Shown here: in pieces, positions 15,591 to 25,762 of the stretch
How positions within the stretch are numbered: the stretch's first letter is position 1
Layout: each line of letters starts with the position of its first letter
Source: Chryseobacterium sp. Leaf201
Lineage (GTDB): Bacteria; Bacteroidota; Bacteroidia; Flavobacteriales; Weeksellaceae
Reading direction: 5' to 3'
Length of the DNA: 64,000 nucleotides
Assembly (NCBI RefSeq): GCF_001421435.1
Contig: NZ_LMKA01000134.1
Coordinates: 27,408-91,407 of the forward strand
Notes under the pieces: model-generated
What the model saw: only the letters and a program-made list of their open reading frames with translations
The model's database searches: none
Told to the model about the DNA's origin: nothing
Translations under genes and position numbers: made by a program

Positions 15591-16745
15591 TTGAGGAAAT
15601 CAATACTGTCAAGGCTTAATAACTGGATTATTTTCGTGCTGATGACCATTGTGGTTTTAACGGTGGTTATTGCTTCAACCGTTCTGATTAATTTCCTTCG
15701 TAAAGAGGAAATCAAAAGGGTGGATATATTGGTAAGCGCGGTGAAATTCCAGCAGGAAGCCACCACCCCGAACCTTGAAGTCCAGGGCCTGATTCTTCAG
15801 ATCTACAGCTCGAATACCACCATTCCGGTAATCATTCTGGACAAGGATAACCAGATCATCGAACATAAGAATATTCCCCAGGAAATAGAAAACAGCCCTT
15901 CGGAAATTGTAGCGTTTGCTAAAAAAATGGCAAAGACCTATCCTCCGATAGAGCTTAAGTTCCCCAATAAAAACAACCAGTTTGTTTATTATGACAATTC
16001 ACCGTTATTAAATAATTTACGCTACTCGCCCTATATTCTGGGATTTTTTATTCTGTGTTATTTCCTGTTTTCATTCTGGTTTCTGAGGACGATTAAAAAG
16101 ACCGATGAAGGCTACCTCTGGGCCGGGCTCGCCAAAGAAACAGCACACCAGATCGGGACCCCGCTGTCATCCATGATCGGCTGGATGGAAATTATGAAGC
16201 TCGATACTCCGGATTCCGAAGGCGTCCATGAGATTGAAAAAGATATTGAACGGCTAAGGACGATTTCCGAGCGATTTTCCAAGATCGGTTCTGTGCCTGA
16301 GCTTAACGACCGGGATTTTAATGCAACCATCCAGGAAAACTATGATTATCTGAAAACAAGGATTTCAAGAAAGATCAACTTCGGGCTGCATCTTCCCAGT
16401 TACAATATTTCGGTTCCCCATAATAAGATTCTGATCAGCTGGGTAATTGAAAACCTGGTTAAAAATGCCGTTGATGCCATGAAAGGGGTAGGGTCAATTT
16501 CCATGACGGTGACCGAACGGAACAAACACATCATCATTGAAGTGCAGGACAACGGAAGCGGAATGACAAAGCAGCAGGCAGGAAATGCCTTCAAGCCTGG
16601 ATATTCCACTAAAAAACGCGGCTGGGGACTGGGCTTGTCGCTGGCCAAAAGGGTAATTAAAGAATACCATAACGGCGATATTAAAATTGCACAGACCGAA
16701 GTAGGGAAGGGCACCACCTTTAGAATTACAATCAAAAAAGCTTAA
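15591..16745 (+). CDS. Membrane sensor histidine kinase
   Basis: The 384-residue protein has an N-terminal membrane helix (about 12-35), an extracytoplasmic sensor region, a second helix near 145-165, a phospho-acceptor in ETAHQIGTPLSS (His186), and HATPase motifs NLVKNAVDAM (N box), DNGSGM (G1) and GWGLGLSLAKRV (G2). The H-box is of the AHQIGTPLS type found in Bacteroidota kinases. The start is a TTG; no ATG exists between it and the upstream stop. No response regulator is adjacent, so the kinase is an orphan in this window, translationally linked to the PBP4 gene. Confidence 0.9.
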   Translation: MRKSILSRLNNWIIFVLMTIVVLTVVIASTVLINFLRKEEIKRVDILVSAVKFQQEATTPNLEVQGLILQIYSSNTTIPVIILDKDNQIIEHKNIPQEIENSPSEIVAFAKKMAKTYPPIELKFPNKNNQFVYYDNSPLLNNLRYSPYILGFFILCYFLFSFWFLRTIKKTDEGYLWAGLAKETAHQIGTPLSSMIGWMEIMKLDTPDSEGVHEIEKDIERLRTISERFSKIGSVPELNDRDFNATIQENYDYLKTRISRKINFGLHLPSYNISVPHNKILISWVIENLVKNAVDAMKGVGSISMTVTERNKHIIIEVQDNGSGMTKQQAGNAFKPGYSTKKRGWGLGLSLAKRVIKEYHNGDIKIAQTEVGKGTTFRITIKKA

Positions 16746-16821
16746 AGTTTAAATGATTGTTTTACTTGATCAGGCCGGATCTTCAATCTGCAGTTCAATA
16801 AAAGTTCAGACGATTTTCAAA

Positions 16822-16854
16822 ATAAAAAAGCGGAGAAAGATTCTCCGCTATATA
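16822..16854 (-). terminator. Terminator of the M61 peptidase gene
   Basis: GCGGAGAA / TTCTCCGC stem with a three-base loop; on the minus strand it is followed by a T-run. Confidence 0.8.
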
Positions 16855-16883
16855 TATATTGCTGTTAGCATGTTGAATAAGGA

Positions 16884-18740
16884 TTACTTTTTCCCCGTCA
16901 GCCACTGGTCCTGCAGTTTCTGTTCCGCAGCAGTAGGATTCGCTTTATAATTAAGCGTTTCTATGGTCATTTTATCCAGAATGGCTTTTCCTTTAAGTTC
17001 TATTTTATCAGATTTTTCACCGTTTTTTCTTAATACGGTTACCGTTACGTTCTGGCCTTCCTTAATTGTTTTGGAATAATTAATAAAGTCTTGGATGTTC
17101 TGGACATTAATGGTTTTTCCGTCCAGTGCAACAATTTCGTCGGTAATTTTAAATCCGATACTTTTTGAGAACGGCGACAATGCAGAGCTCTCATCAAATA
17201 TAAACGTGTTGTTTTTATCGTTATAACCGGTCTGGTTCGGATCTTTAATAAACCAGAACAAAGGCGGCGTTTCCTGTTTTTTCATCTCTACGCCTACCAT
17301 ATTCAGGTATTGCGCGTAAGGAGTCGGCTGTTCTCCCGCAATGTATTTATTATAGAAATCTTTTACCTGCGGATAACCGGTAACCGCTACCAGCTCATCA
17401 ATCAGCTTATCATCTTTGAACGGTTTGTTTTCCCCGAATCTCTGGGACAGTTTCCGGATCATATCACGGTAGCCCATTTCACCGTTAGACAGTTTTCTCA
17501 ATTCGATATCAAGGCACATCGCCAGCAGCGTTCCTTTTTCATAAACGTTTCTGTACTGGTCTTTATATTCATCCTTAAGAATATTTTTGCTCATTACCGT
17601 AAAAGGCATGGTATCGTTGTAATTCTTGGAATTGGTGATTTTCTCATTGATCCTCTGCAGAAACTCGTTTTTCGTAATCAGCCCTTCCTGGATCTGGAAA
17701 AGATTGGCAAAATATTCTGTTCCGCCTTCATACATCCAGAGGTGCTGGGACATTTTCGGGTCTGCATAATCAAAATAGTGAATCTCTTCAGAATGGGTTT
17801 TCAGAGGGTTTACCGTATGGAAGAACTCGTGGGAAACCACATCCGTCAGCGTTTTGTCGATGGCTTCCTTCGGCATCATCTCAGGCAGGACAACACTCGT
17901 AGATTCATGGTGCTCCAACGCGCCGAAACCTTTGATCTGAGGTCCTTCGGTTCCTGCCAGATACAGCATAATCGCATATTTCTTATTGGTATTCATATCA
18001 CCCAGGAATTTTTTCTGAGCCATAACCATTTTTTCAAGATTGTCTTTAAAATCAGCAGCCTTATATTTCCCGGATGGGGAATAAACACCCAATACCAGAT
18101 CCATTCCGCCGGCATTGAAGGTGATGTAATCCGGTTTCGTATACATCAGCGGCGAGTCGGTAAGCTTGGCATAATTGGCCAGGGTGAACGTATCGGTAGA
18201 TTCAGACCTGTCCTGATCAACCAGAGCCGTCGTCCCGTAAAAATCCGCAGGTTTCTGGATGACCAATTGATAAGGTACATCCTGCATATTATCAATATAT
18301 CCTACAAAACCGTGGGTATTAACCAGATATACTTTCCCTGTTTCAATATCCGTTCCTGACGGTGAAAATACCGCTTTATGTTTTGAGGCATCCACTTCAT
18401 CATCAAAACTGTCATTCACCAGATACGTAACCTTGGTTAAATTCTGGGCATTTTTAAGAGAATATGTATTGTCACCTACCTTGGTGAAGGCGAGTTCTTT
18501 TCCTTTATTGTCGAAAAACTTAATGCCTTCCACAAATCTTCCGTAATCATCCACGGAATAAGTTCCCGGAACGGTTTTCGGAAAATGGAATTTCACATCC
18601 CCTGATTTCATTTTGGGGAAGTTCATGGTAACGGCAACCTGGTCGTTTTTTACGTTCACCAGGTCAATGGTGGTTTTAATCGACTGGGCATTTGCCAGAA
18701 AAGCAGTTAAAAAGCCTAAACTGAGGGCTGTTTTTTTCAT
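16884..18740 (-). CDS. Exported M61 family metallopeptidase with PDZ domain
   Basis: The 618-residue protein has a signal peptide (to about residue 19), an M61 catalytic domain with the zinc motif HEFFH (His304-His308) and a further ligand in WMYEGG (Glu338), and a C-terminal PDZ domain near residues 500-590 (SIGFKITDEIVALDGKTI). M61 glycyl aminopeptidases cut small N-terminal residues. It lies in tandem with an M1 peptidase; together they suggest periplasmic or outer-surface peptide degradation. Confidence 0.93.
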   Translation of the reverse strand: MKKTALSLGFLTAFLANAQSIKTTIDLVNVKNDQVAVTMNFPKMKSGDVKFHFPKTVPGTYSVDDYGRFVEGIKFFDNKGKELAFTKVGDNTYSLKNAQNLTKVTYLVNDSFDDEVDASKHKAVFSPSGTDIETGKVYLVNTHGFVGYIDNMQDVPYQLVIQKPADFYGTTALVDQDRSESTDTFTLANYAKLTDSPLMYTKPDYITFNAGGMDLVLGVYSPSGKYKAADFKDNLEKMVMAQKKFLGDMNTNKKYAIMLYLAGTEGPQIKGFGALEHHESTSVVLPEMMPKEAIDKTLTDVVSHEFFHTVNPLKTHSEEIHYFDYADPKMSQHLWMYEGGTEYFANLFQIQEGLITKNEFLQRINEKITNSKNYNDTMPFTVMSKNILKDEYKDQYRNVYEKGTLLAMCLDIELRKLSNGEMGYRDMIRKLSQRFGENKPFKDDKLIDELVAVTGYPQVKDFYNKYIAGEQPTPYAQYLNMVGVEMKKQETPPLFWFIKDPNQTGYNDKNNTFIFDESSALSPFSKSIGFKITDEIVALDGKTINVQNIQDFINYSKTIKEGQNVTVTVLRKNGEKSDKIELKGKAILDKMTIETLNYKANPTAAEQKLQDQWLTGKK

Positions 18741-18881
18741 TGGGTTTAATTTATACAGTAGTTAGTTGCGTTCCGGAGCATTTTGTTACAGCAGGCGGTG
18801 CTAAATTTTTCTTAAAACCGACGGCTCCGTCATGATTGAAAATTAAAGGTAAAACAGCATCTGCCATCTTACCTTATTCTG

Positions 18882-20510
18882 TTATTGTACTTTTTTATAA
18901 TTGATATAATAATTTTGGTTGAATATTATCGGAGACCCTTTTTTCAGCTTTACGGTCTGCCATTCTTCTGTCGGATTAATGGTCTGCTCACCATCGATTC
19001 TTACAGGGAGCTTCAGTCCTTTAACGATCTCGGTATAGCGGAACTTCAGTTCTTCCCCTTTCTGCGAATATTCTAAAACCGGAACTTTCGTAGTCCTCAG
19101 GTACTGGTTGAACACTCCCGAAAAATCAATGCCTGCTTTTCTGGAAATATAGTCCTCAACCTGTTGTGTGGTAACCGTCTGGTGGTAAAAATCTTTGTTG
19201 AGACCTCTTAAAATCTGCCTGAATTTCTCATCGTTATTGATGACCTGGCGGATTGTGTGAAGCATGCTTGCGCCTTTCGGGTACATATCTCTGCTGCCTT
19301 CATTCCTTACCCCATATTTTCCTATAATCGGAACGTCATTGGCAATGATCTTCCTGATTCCCATAGCATACAGTTCCGCCGACTTTTTATCCATATACCG
19401 CTCGGTAAACAGCACCTCAGAATAATTGGTAAAACTTTCATGGATCCACATATCCGCCTGGTCCTTTGCCGTGATGTTATTGGCAAACCATTCGTGGCCG
19501 CTTTCATGAATAATAATAAAATCCCAGCTGAGCCCGACACCCGTGTCTGAAAGATCCCTTCCCAGATATCCGTTCTGGTACCCGTTTCCGTAAGCCACAC
19601 TGCTCTGGTGCTCCATGCCTAAGTATGGTGACTCTACCAGTTTGTAGGAATCTTCATAAAAAGGATAGGGGCCGAACCAGTATTCAAATGCGGAAAGCAT
19701 CGGTTTTACCTGCTGGAACTGCTTTTTTGCTTTATCCAGGTTATAATCCATTACCCAGTAATCAAGGGCAAGCTTTCCTTTTTCCCCGTTAAAGGTATCT
19801 TTAAAATTCACGTATTTCCCGATATTCGGGATAATGGAGTAGGGATTGATCGGGTTTTTGACTTCCCAGGTGTAAGTGGTTTTGTCACCGTTGGTTTTTT
19901 TGTCGGTCAGCCTTCCGTTTCCTATACCTACCAGATCCTTTGGCGTAATGATCTTCATGATCACTCCATTGTCCGGCTCATCGCTCCAGATGTCTTTTAA
20001 CGGCAGCCATATTGATGCGCCGATCCCTTCATCCGCCACACTCATCCACGGGTTTCCTTTTTCATCCTTTGTGAATACCCAGCCGCCGTCCCACGGGGCT
20101 CTTTTAGCAATCACCGGGTTTCCGGAATAGGTAATATCAATCGTATATTTTTCTCCTTTTTTAAAGGTCTTATTACTTTTGATCCAGATAAAATCGCCGT
20201 CCTGCCTGTAATCCGCTACCGGAAAACCGGCTTCCACCTTATCCGCTTTCATCGGCTGCTGCAGGTCAATCTGGAAGGTAGGGTTCACTACATCTTTAAT
20301 AATCTCAAAACTGATCATATTGTTTCCTTTAATGCTTTTCTGTGCAAAATCCGGCTCTACGGACAGGTCATATTTCTTCACATCCCAGAAATTACGGAAT
20401 TTGGTATCGGAACCTTTCAAGGTATCCAGAACCGTATAAGTGTCTCTTTCATAGGTTTGACCGAAAACCAATGCCGAAGCAAATAAGAGCGTATATGAAA
20501 GTTTTTTCAT
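18882..20510 (-). CDS. Exported M1 family metallopeptidase
   Basis: The 542-residue protein has a signal peptide (MKKLSYTLLFASALVFGQ) and M1 aminopeptidase motifs: a GMEHQ version of the GxMEN exopeptidase motif (about 298-302), HESGH (His335-His339) and the third zinc ligand Glu358 in HESFTNY. It is shorter than full-length aminopeptidase N and lacks the ERAP1-like C-terminal domain. It precedes the M61 gene with a 141-base gap on the same strand. Confidence 0.93.
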   Translation of the reverse strand: MKKLSYTLLFASALVFGQTYERDTYTVLDTLKGSDTKFRNFWDVKKYDLSVEPDFAQKSIKGNNMISFEIIKDVVNPTFQIDLQQPMKADKVEAGFPVADYRQDGDFIWIKSNKTFKKGEKYTIDITYSGNPVIAKRAPWDGGWVFTKDEKGNPWMSVADEGIGASIWLPLKDIWSDEPDNGVIMKIITPKDLVGIGNGRLTDKKTNGDKTTYTWEVKNPINPYSIIPNIGKYVNFKDTFNGEKGKLALDYWVMDYNLDKAKKQFQQVKPMLSAFEYWFGPYPFYEDSYKLVESPYLGMEHQSSVAYGNGYQNGYLGRDLSDTGVGLSWDFIIIHESGHEWFANNITAKDQADMWIHESFTNYSEVLFTERYMDKKSAELYAMGIRKIIANDVPIIGKYGVRNEGSRDMYPKGASMLHTIRQVINNDEKFRQILRGLNKDFYHQTVTTQQVEDYISRKAGIDFSGVFNQYLRTTKVPVLEYSQKGEELKFRYTEIVKGLKLPVRIDGEQTINPTEEWQTVKLKKGSPIIFNQNYYINYKKVQ

Positions 20511-20811
20511 CTGAATTAAATTAATTACTAAAATAAAGAATTATTCGATGTCAAAATAATTTAACATCAAAAATCTATTCTGATAAGACGGGAAATACAG
20601 CGTTTTGTTACAGGTTAAAATTACATATCCAGATTGATTATGATACTGAAATTCCTGTTTACCTGAGAAGGGTATAAGTTTTAAGTAAATTTCAGACAGG
20701 ATGTTACTTTTTAAGCCGTGGCCGGTAAATTTTTAAATACTGATCAGATAACAATCAGCAAAAATCCCGCAGAATCAATCTGCGGGAATATATTTTAAAA
20801 GTTTAAGTATT
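20511..20811. other. 301-base intergenic region without a gene
   Basis: It holds the upstream region of the M1 gene and the downstream region of tatC. Apart from the tatC terminator at 20759-20789, only an 8-bp inverted repeat CTGAAATT / AATTTCAG (20646-20653 and 20088 bases not involved; partner at 20688-20695) with a long loop is seen. No open frame is credible. Confidence 0.4.
20759..20789 (-). terminator. Terminator of tatC
   Basis: On the minus strand TCCCGCAGA / TCTGCGGGA with a five-base loop and a T-run. Confidence 0.85.
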
Positions 20812-21636
20812 TTATTTTTTAACCGGTAAAATTCCGGCTGCCTTCTGAACTTTCTTGTAGGTATATGAACACATCAGGATGCTGAATTCATACAGTAAAA
20901 GAAGCGGCAATGCAGCCATCAGCATACTCAGAACATCCGCAGGGGTGATAATAGCAGCTACTACCATGATCAGGACAATGGCATGCCGGCGGTAAGTCCT
21001 CATAAACATCGGTGTCAGGATGCCGATGGTCGTCAGGAAATAGATAAGCACCGGAAAAAGGAAAATAACACCCATTCCCAATACCACCTGTAAAAACAAC
21101 GTCGTATAATCGCTTAAATCATAAAGCGGGATAATAATATCCGAGATTTTAAAGATTACCCCGAAATTAACGGCGAAAGGAAGGATTAAATAATAGCCGC
21201 ATAAAACGCCCATCATGAACAGGATCCAAACGGAATTGATGATAAAAATAGAGTTTTTCCTTTCTTTTGGGTGCAGGGCGGGGCTGATGAACCTCCATAG
21301 TTCCCAGATAATGTACGGGAATGCCACCACAATTCCTCCGAAGATGGAAACAGCCATCATCACATTGAACTGCTGATAAAGCTTGCTCGCACGCACGGGG
21401 AAATCTTTGGGAAGGCGGATACTTTCTTCACCCAGGACCATTCTGGAAAAATGATTCACCATTTCAAAAGTCAGGAAATCATTTCTGGTAGGACCAAAAA
21501 ACACATGATCCATAATCCAGTTGATATTATAGCCGATAATAAAAGCGGCAACGATAATTGCAATAATCGAACGGATGAGATGACCTCTTAATTCACCAAT
21601 GTGCCCAAAGAAGGACATGTCTTTAACATCACTCAC
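20812..21636 (-). CDS. tatC: Twin-arginine translocase subunit TatC
   Basis: TatC is the receptor of the Tat pathway, which exports folded proteins. The 274-residue protein starts with the SFFGHIGELRGHLIRS motif (family: HLxELRxR), has six membrane helices, and the conserved SPALHPKERK loop. In this window it is downstream of the kdsD-like isomerase gene and a small membrane protein gene. A TatA partner is not in the window. Confidence 0.95.
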   Translation of the reverse strand: MSDVKDMSFFGHIGELRGHLIRSIIAIIVAAFIIGYNINWIMDHVFFGPTRNDFLTFEMVNHFSRMVLGEESIRLPKDFPVRASKLYQQFNVMMAVSIFGGIVVAFPYIIWELWRFISPALHPKERKNSIFIINSVWILFMMGVLCGYYLILPFAVNFGVIFKISDIIIPLYDLSDYTTLFLQVVLGMGVIFLFPVLIYFLTTIGILTPMFMRTYRRHAIVLIMVVAAIITPADVLSMLMAALPLLLLYEFSILMCSYTYKKVQKAAGILPVKK

Positions 21637-21657
21637 AGAATAATATTTTTACGGATT

Positions 21658-21665
21658 CAAATGTA
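21658..21665 (-). promoter_or_regulatory. Candidate -7 box of tatC
   Basis: TACATTTG on the minus strand, 21 bases before the tatC ATG. It would allow tatC to be transcribed apart from the genes upstream. Confidence 0.45.
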
Positions 21666-21738
21666 TGAAAAAAGTTTTAGTAAAGCAGGACGTTTTACAG
21701 TTTAAAGTTTTACCGATAAAGTGTTCGATTTAATTAAA

Positions 21739-22254
21739 TCACTCGGAATTCCCGGATTCAAAATTATAATTTTTTGTATCAATATTCATTTCAGTTAATA
21801 ATTCATCGGCAACTTCATTTATTTTTATCCAGCGTTTATCAGAATCAGGATCAACTTTTTCTAAAAACCATTCATCCTCACTGATTTTTAAAGTTGCTTC
21901 TTTGAACGCTAAAAGTTTTGGTAATTCCGTTTCTTTGATCAGATCATTTCTCAGCATACTTTTAAAGACATCTTCTGTAAAGACAAATCCTATATCTTCT
22001 TCCAATCTTCTGAATGGAAAATCTTCAGATGTAACGCTGTTAAATTTTTCAGAATTATAAGTGCTTAGAATTAAGACTTTTATTAAGATATTAAAATATT
22101 CAGTGGAATTTTCATCAAAAGTTTCATCAGAAAAATGATTTGCATTTTGTTTTTTATTTCTCTTTATCGTGATATGATGAGTGTCTGGCTGATTATTGAT
22201 ATAGCATCTTAATAAATATATTGAAAGACCTGCGAGAACGAATAAAAAATACAT
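21739..22254 (-). CDS. Hypothetical single-pass membrane protein
   Basis: The 171-residue protein has one N-terminal membrane helix (about residues 2-16, ending in a Cys-Tyr pair) and an acidic, soluble remainder without recognised motifs. It starts eight bases after the stop of the isomerase gene and is more AT-rich than its neighbours. I do not recognise a family. Confidence 0.7.
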   Translation of the reverse strand: MYFLFVLAGLSIYLLRCYINNQPDTHHITIKRNKKQNANHFSDETFDENSTEYFNILIKVLILSTYNSEKFNSVTSEDFPFRRLEEDIGFVFTEDVFKSMLRNDLIKETELPKLLAFKEATLKISEDEWFLEKVDPDSDKRWIKINEVADELLTEMNIDTKNYNFESGNSE

Positions 22255-22262
22255 AACAATTT

Positions 22263-23222
22263 TTAGTTGATTCCCTCATCCAACAGTTTATGGAGGTCAA
22301 TAATCCCGAAATATTTTCCGTTTTCCGTTACGATAAGCTGCCCGATATTATTGTCTTTTAAAATTTTCATAGCTTCTTTTGCCAAAGCATTTCTTTCAAT
22401 GGTCTTCGGATGGGCAGACATAATATCTTTGGCCATCACTTTTGAAATATCATCGCCTTTCATCAGCATTCTCCTTAAATCGCCGTCGGTAATCACACCG
22501 ATAATCCGGTCTTCATCAGTCACCACGGTGATTCCATGCCTGGATGCGCTGATCGAAATAATAACATCCTTTACGGTAGCGTGTTCCGTTACCTGAGGTT
22601 TTTGCGAAGACAGGAAATCATCCACTTTTGAAATTAAATTTTTACCTAAACTGCCTCCGGGATGGAACCTGGCAAAATCATTGGCTTTAAAATCATTCAT
22701 TTCCATTAAAGAAACCGCAAGGGCATCCCCCAGAGCCATCTGAAGGGTGGTCGAACTGGTAGGAGCGAGCTTGTTCGGGCAGGCTTCCATATCAACATGC
22801 GTATCCAGGACAACGTCTGAAAATTCCGCGAGCTTGCTGTTCCTGTTTCCCGTCATTGCAATCAGAGCGGAAGAATATTCTTTCAGATACGATACGAGAT
22901 TGACAATTTCCGGGGAGTTTCCTGAATTGGAAATGCATAACACAACATCCTGCTTCTGGATGACGCCCAGGTCTCCGTGGATGGCTTCCGAAGCGTGAAG
23001 AAACTGCGAAGGGGTGCCGGTGGAATTCAGCGTGGCGACGATTTTATTTCCCACATGGGCAGACTTCCCGATGCCTACTACAATCAACTTGCCTTTTGCA
23101 GCATGTATGATCTCTACGGCTTCTGCAAATTGGTCGTCAAGTCTGCTTTTCAGTTTTTCAAGTTCAGAAATTTCAATTTCCAGGGTTGTTTTCGCAATTG
23201 AAATGATGTTGGCTCTCTCCAT
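22263..23222 (-). CDS. kdsD: KpsF/GutQ family sugar-phosphate isomerase (arabinose-5-phosphate isomerase)
   Basis: The enzyme interconverts ribulose-5-phosphate and arabinose-5-phosphate, the first step of Kdo synthesis for lipopolysaccharide. The 319-residue protein has an N-terminal SIS domain (VVGIGKSAHVGNKIVATLNSTGTPS, here quoted as region 48-72; and CISNSGNSPE) and two C-terminal CBS domains (about 205-260 and 270-318). It is divergent from recQ. Confidence 0.93.
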   Translation of the reverse strand: MERANIISIAKTTLEIEISELEKLKSRLDDQFAEAVEIIHAAKGKLIVVGIGKSAHVGNKIVATLNSTGTPSQFLHASEAIHGDLGVIQKQDVVLCISNSGNSPEIVNLVSYLKEYSSALIAMTGNRNSKLAEFSDVVLDTHVDMEACPNKLAPTSSTTLQMALGDALAVSLMEMNDFKANDFARFHPGGSLGKNLISKVDDFLSSQKPQVTEHATVKDVIISISASRHGITVVTDEDRIIGVITDGDLRRMLMKGDDISKVMAKDIMSAHPKTIERNALAKEAMKILKDNNIGQLIVTENGKYFGIIDLHKLLDEGIN

Positions 23223-23317
23223 TTTACTTTTTGATAGATCTGTAGAAACGCTTAGAAAATAGTGTAATTTTACAAGAGTTCTGAATATAAATTTTATTTT
23301 TAATCCCTTTGTTTGCT

Positions 23318-23347
23318 TTTGTGTTAAGCAAAAAATGTATAACTTTG
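23318..23347 (+). promoter_or_regulatory. Promoter of recQ
   Basis: TTTG at 23318-23321 and TAACTTTG at 23340-23347, 18 bases apart, giving a leader of about 25 bases. Confidence 0.7.
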
Positions 23348-23379
23348 GGATAGATGCAAATTTAGCAATAGAAAATTAG

Positions 23380-25584
23380 ATGAGCGCAAAAAAAGCCAAT
23401 TTATCAGGCGAATTGAAGAAATATTTCGGGTTTTCTACTTTCAAGGGCCAGCAGGAGCAGATTATCCAGGACCTTTTGGAAGGTAAGGATATATTTGTAC
23501 TGATGCCCACAGGAGGCGGAAAATCCTTATGCTATCAGCTTCCGGCTCTTATTTCAGAAGGTACGGCAATTGTAGTTTCGCCTTTGATCGCATTAATGAA
23601 GAACCAGGTGGATGCCGTAAACGGACTTTCATCTGATGACGGTGTGGCCCATGTTTTAAATTCATCATTAAACAAAACACAGACCAAACAGGTATTCGAC
23701 GATATAAAAAGCGGGAGGACAAAACTTCTGTATGTAGCACCCGAATCCCTGATCAAGGAAGATTACCTGGAATTTTTAAAAGATGTAACAATTTCTTTCG
23801 TTGCCATTGATGAAGCCCACTGTATTTCAGAATGGGGACATGATTTCAGGCCGGAATACAGGAACCTTAAATCAATTATCGATAAAATTGCAGATGTGCC
23901 GGTTATCGCATTAACGGCTACCGCAACGCCTAAAGTTCAGGATGATATCCAGAAAACACTGGGCATGACGAATGCACTGGTATTTAAAGAAAGCTTCAAC
24001 AGGCCCAATCTTTACTACGAGGTACAGCCGAAGGTAAATGTAGACCGCGCAATCGTTAAATTCATCAATCAGAATAAAGGAAAATCAGGAATCGTTTACT
24101 GCCTGAGCCGGAGAAAAGTGGAGGAGTTTGCCCAGCTTTTACAGGTGAATGGCGTGAATGCGCTGCCTTATCACGCAGGCCTCGATCAGAAGATCAGGGT
24201 TGCAAACCAGGACAAGTTCCTGATGGAGGAAGTGGATATCATTGTGGCCACAATTGCATTCGGGATGGGAATCGATAAACCCGATGTACGTTTTGTGATC
24301 CATTATGATTTTCCGAAATCCCTTGAAAGCTATTATCAGGAAACCGGACGTGCAGGCCGTGACGGAGGGGAAGGCCACTGTCTGGCATTCTATGATCCTA
24401 AAGATATTGAAAAATTAGAGAAATTCCTTGCCCAGAAGCCGGTTTCAGAACGTGAAATCGGGTTGCAGCTGCTGAACGAAGTGGTAGGCTACGCCGAAAC
24501 TTCCATGAGCAGGAGGCAGTATATCCTTTGTTATTTCGGGGAAAATTTTGATCCGGTGAACGGAGACGGTGCCAATATGTGCGATAATTCTACCAACCCG
24601 CCGAAACTTAAGGATGCAACCAAAGATCTCATAAAAGTACTGCAGCTGATCCGTGATACCGGGGAAAAATTCAAGTCCAAAGACCTGATTTCCGTGGTTA
24701 CAGGAAAAGAAAATGCGGTGACGAAGTCTTATAAGCTTGAGCAGACTTCTTATTTCGGTTTCGGGAAAGAGGAAAAAGATAACCACTGGAAAACGGTTTT
24801 AAGACAGGCTACAGTTCAGAGCTTTTTACTGAAAGATATTGAGACCTATGGGGTGTTGAAGATCACTGAAAAAGGGAGACAGGTTCTGAACGGAGAACTG
24901 AAGCCTTCATTTTTAATTGCCGAAGACCGGGAATTCGACCTTACCCAGAGCAAAGCGGAGAGCGACCAGATCCAGATGCAGTCCGGAGGCGGATTAGACC
25001 AGAACCTCTTTACTTTATTAAAAGAACTGCGAAAAAAAGTTGCCAAAAAGTATGGCATCCCGCCTTATACGGTGTTTATGGACCCGAGCCTTGAGGATAT
25101 GACGGTCCAGTACCCGATTACGGTAGAAGAAATTGCTAAAATTTACGGAGTCGGGGAAGGGAAAGCCAAAAAATACGGTAAGGAATTCGCAGATTTCATC
25201 AGTAAATATGTAGAAGACAATGCCATTGAGCGTACCCAGGATATGGTGATGAAACAGGTAGCCAATAAATCCAGCCATAAGGTTTTTATCATCCAGAGTA
25301 CAGACAAAAAAATTGATCTTGAAGATATCGCAAGAGCCAAAAACCTTTCAATGGATGAACTGCTGAAAGAAATGGAGCGTATTGTTTATCAGGGGACCAA
25401 GCTTAATATTGATTATTATATTGAAGATAACTTTGACGAAGATATTGTAGACGGCTTCATGGAATTCATGAATGAATCTGAAAGCGACAGCATGAAGGTG
25501 TTACTGGATGAATTCGGGGATGAACTCTCTGATGAAGAGGTGAGGATGCTGAGAATAAAGTTCATCAGTGATGTCGCCAATTAA
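23380..25584 (+). CDS. recQ: ATP-dependent DNA helicase RecQ
   Basis: RecQ unwinds DNA 3' to 5' during recombination and fork repair. The 734-residue protein has Walker A TGGGKS (44-49), DEAH (144-147), helicase motifs through about 340, an RQC region, an HRDC domain (about 545-615) and a C-terminal helix-turn-helix-like extension. The zinc site is degenerate: Cys384 and Cys401 keep the C-x16-C spacing of the first two ligands, but the positions of the last two are Ser404 and Pro407. It has its own promoter and terminator. Confidence 0.95.
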   Translation: MSAKKANLSGELKKYFGFSTFKGQQEQIIQDLLEGKDIFVLMPTGGGKSLCYQLPALISEGTAIVVSPLIALMKNQVDAVNGLSSDDGVAHVLNSSLNKTQTKQVFDDIKSGRTKLLYVAPESLIKEDYLEFLKDVTISFVAIDEAHCISEWGHDFRPEYRNLKSIIDKIADVPVIALTATATPKVQDDIQKTLGMTNALVFKESFNRPNLYYEVQPKVNVDRAIVKFINQNKGKSGIVYCLSRRKVEEFAQLLQVNGVNALPYHAGLDQKIRVANQDKFLMEEVDIIVATIAFGMGIDKPDVRFVIHYDFPKSLESYYQETGRAGRDGGEGHCLAFYDPKDIEKLEKFLAQKPVSEREIGLQLLNEVVGYAETSMSRRQYILCYFGENFDPVNGDGANMCDNSTNPPKLKDATKDLIKVLQLIRDTGEKFKSKDLISVVTGKENAVTKSYKLEQTSYFGFGKEEKDNHWKTVLRQATVQSFLLKDIETYGVLKITEKGRQVLNGELKPSFLIAEDREFDLTQSKAESDQIQMQSGGGLDQNLFTLLKELRKKVAKKYGIPPYTVFMDPSLEDMTVQYPITVEEIAKIYGVGEGKAKKYGKEFADFISKYVEDNAIERTQDMVMKQVANKSSHKVFIIQSTDKKIDLEDIARAKNLSMDELLKEMERIVYQGTKLNIDYYIEDNFDEDIVDGFMEFMNESESDSMKVLLDEFGDELSDEEVRMLRIKFISDVAN

Positions 25585-25609
25585 AAATTAGTATAAATTC
25601 TAAATAAAA

Positions 25610-25638
25610 GGAATTCTTCTTAGAAGAGTTTCTTTTTC
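25610..25638 (+). terminator. Terminator of recQ
   Basis: GGAATTCTTC / GAAGAGTTTC (two G-T pairs) with loop TTA and a T-run. Confidence 0.7.
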
Positions 25639-25762
25639 TTTATATATTGTTTTTTCATAAAAACACATGAGTATCTGCAATTAACAGGATTAAAGTAATT
25701 TTTTTTCGGCGATAAAATTTATTGTTAATCTGAGAATAAAACTTTTTACTAATTTTACACTG

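Noticed and set aside
17310..18359. A 349-codon open frame antisense to the M61 peptidase gene
   Set aside because: The opposite strand has a clear M61 protease with signal peptide, HEFFH and PDZ domain; the antisense translation shows no domain and is the usual shadow of biased codon use.
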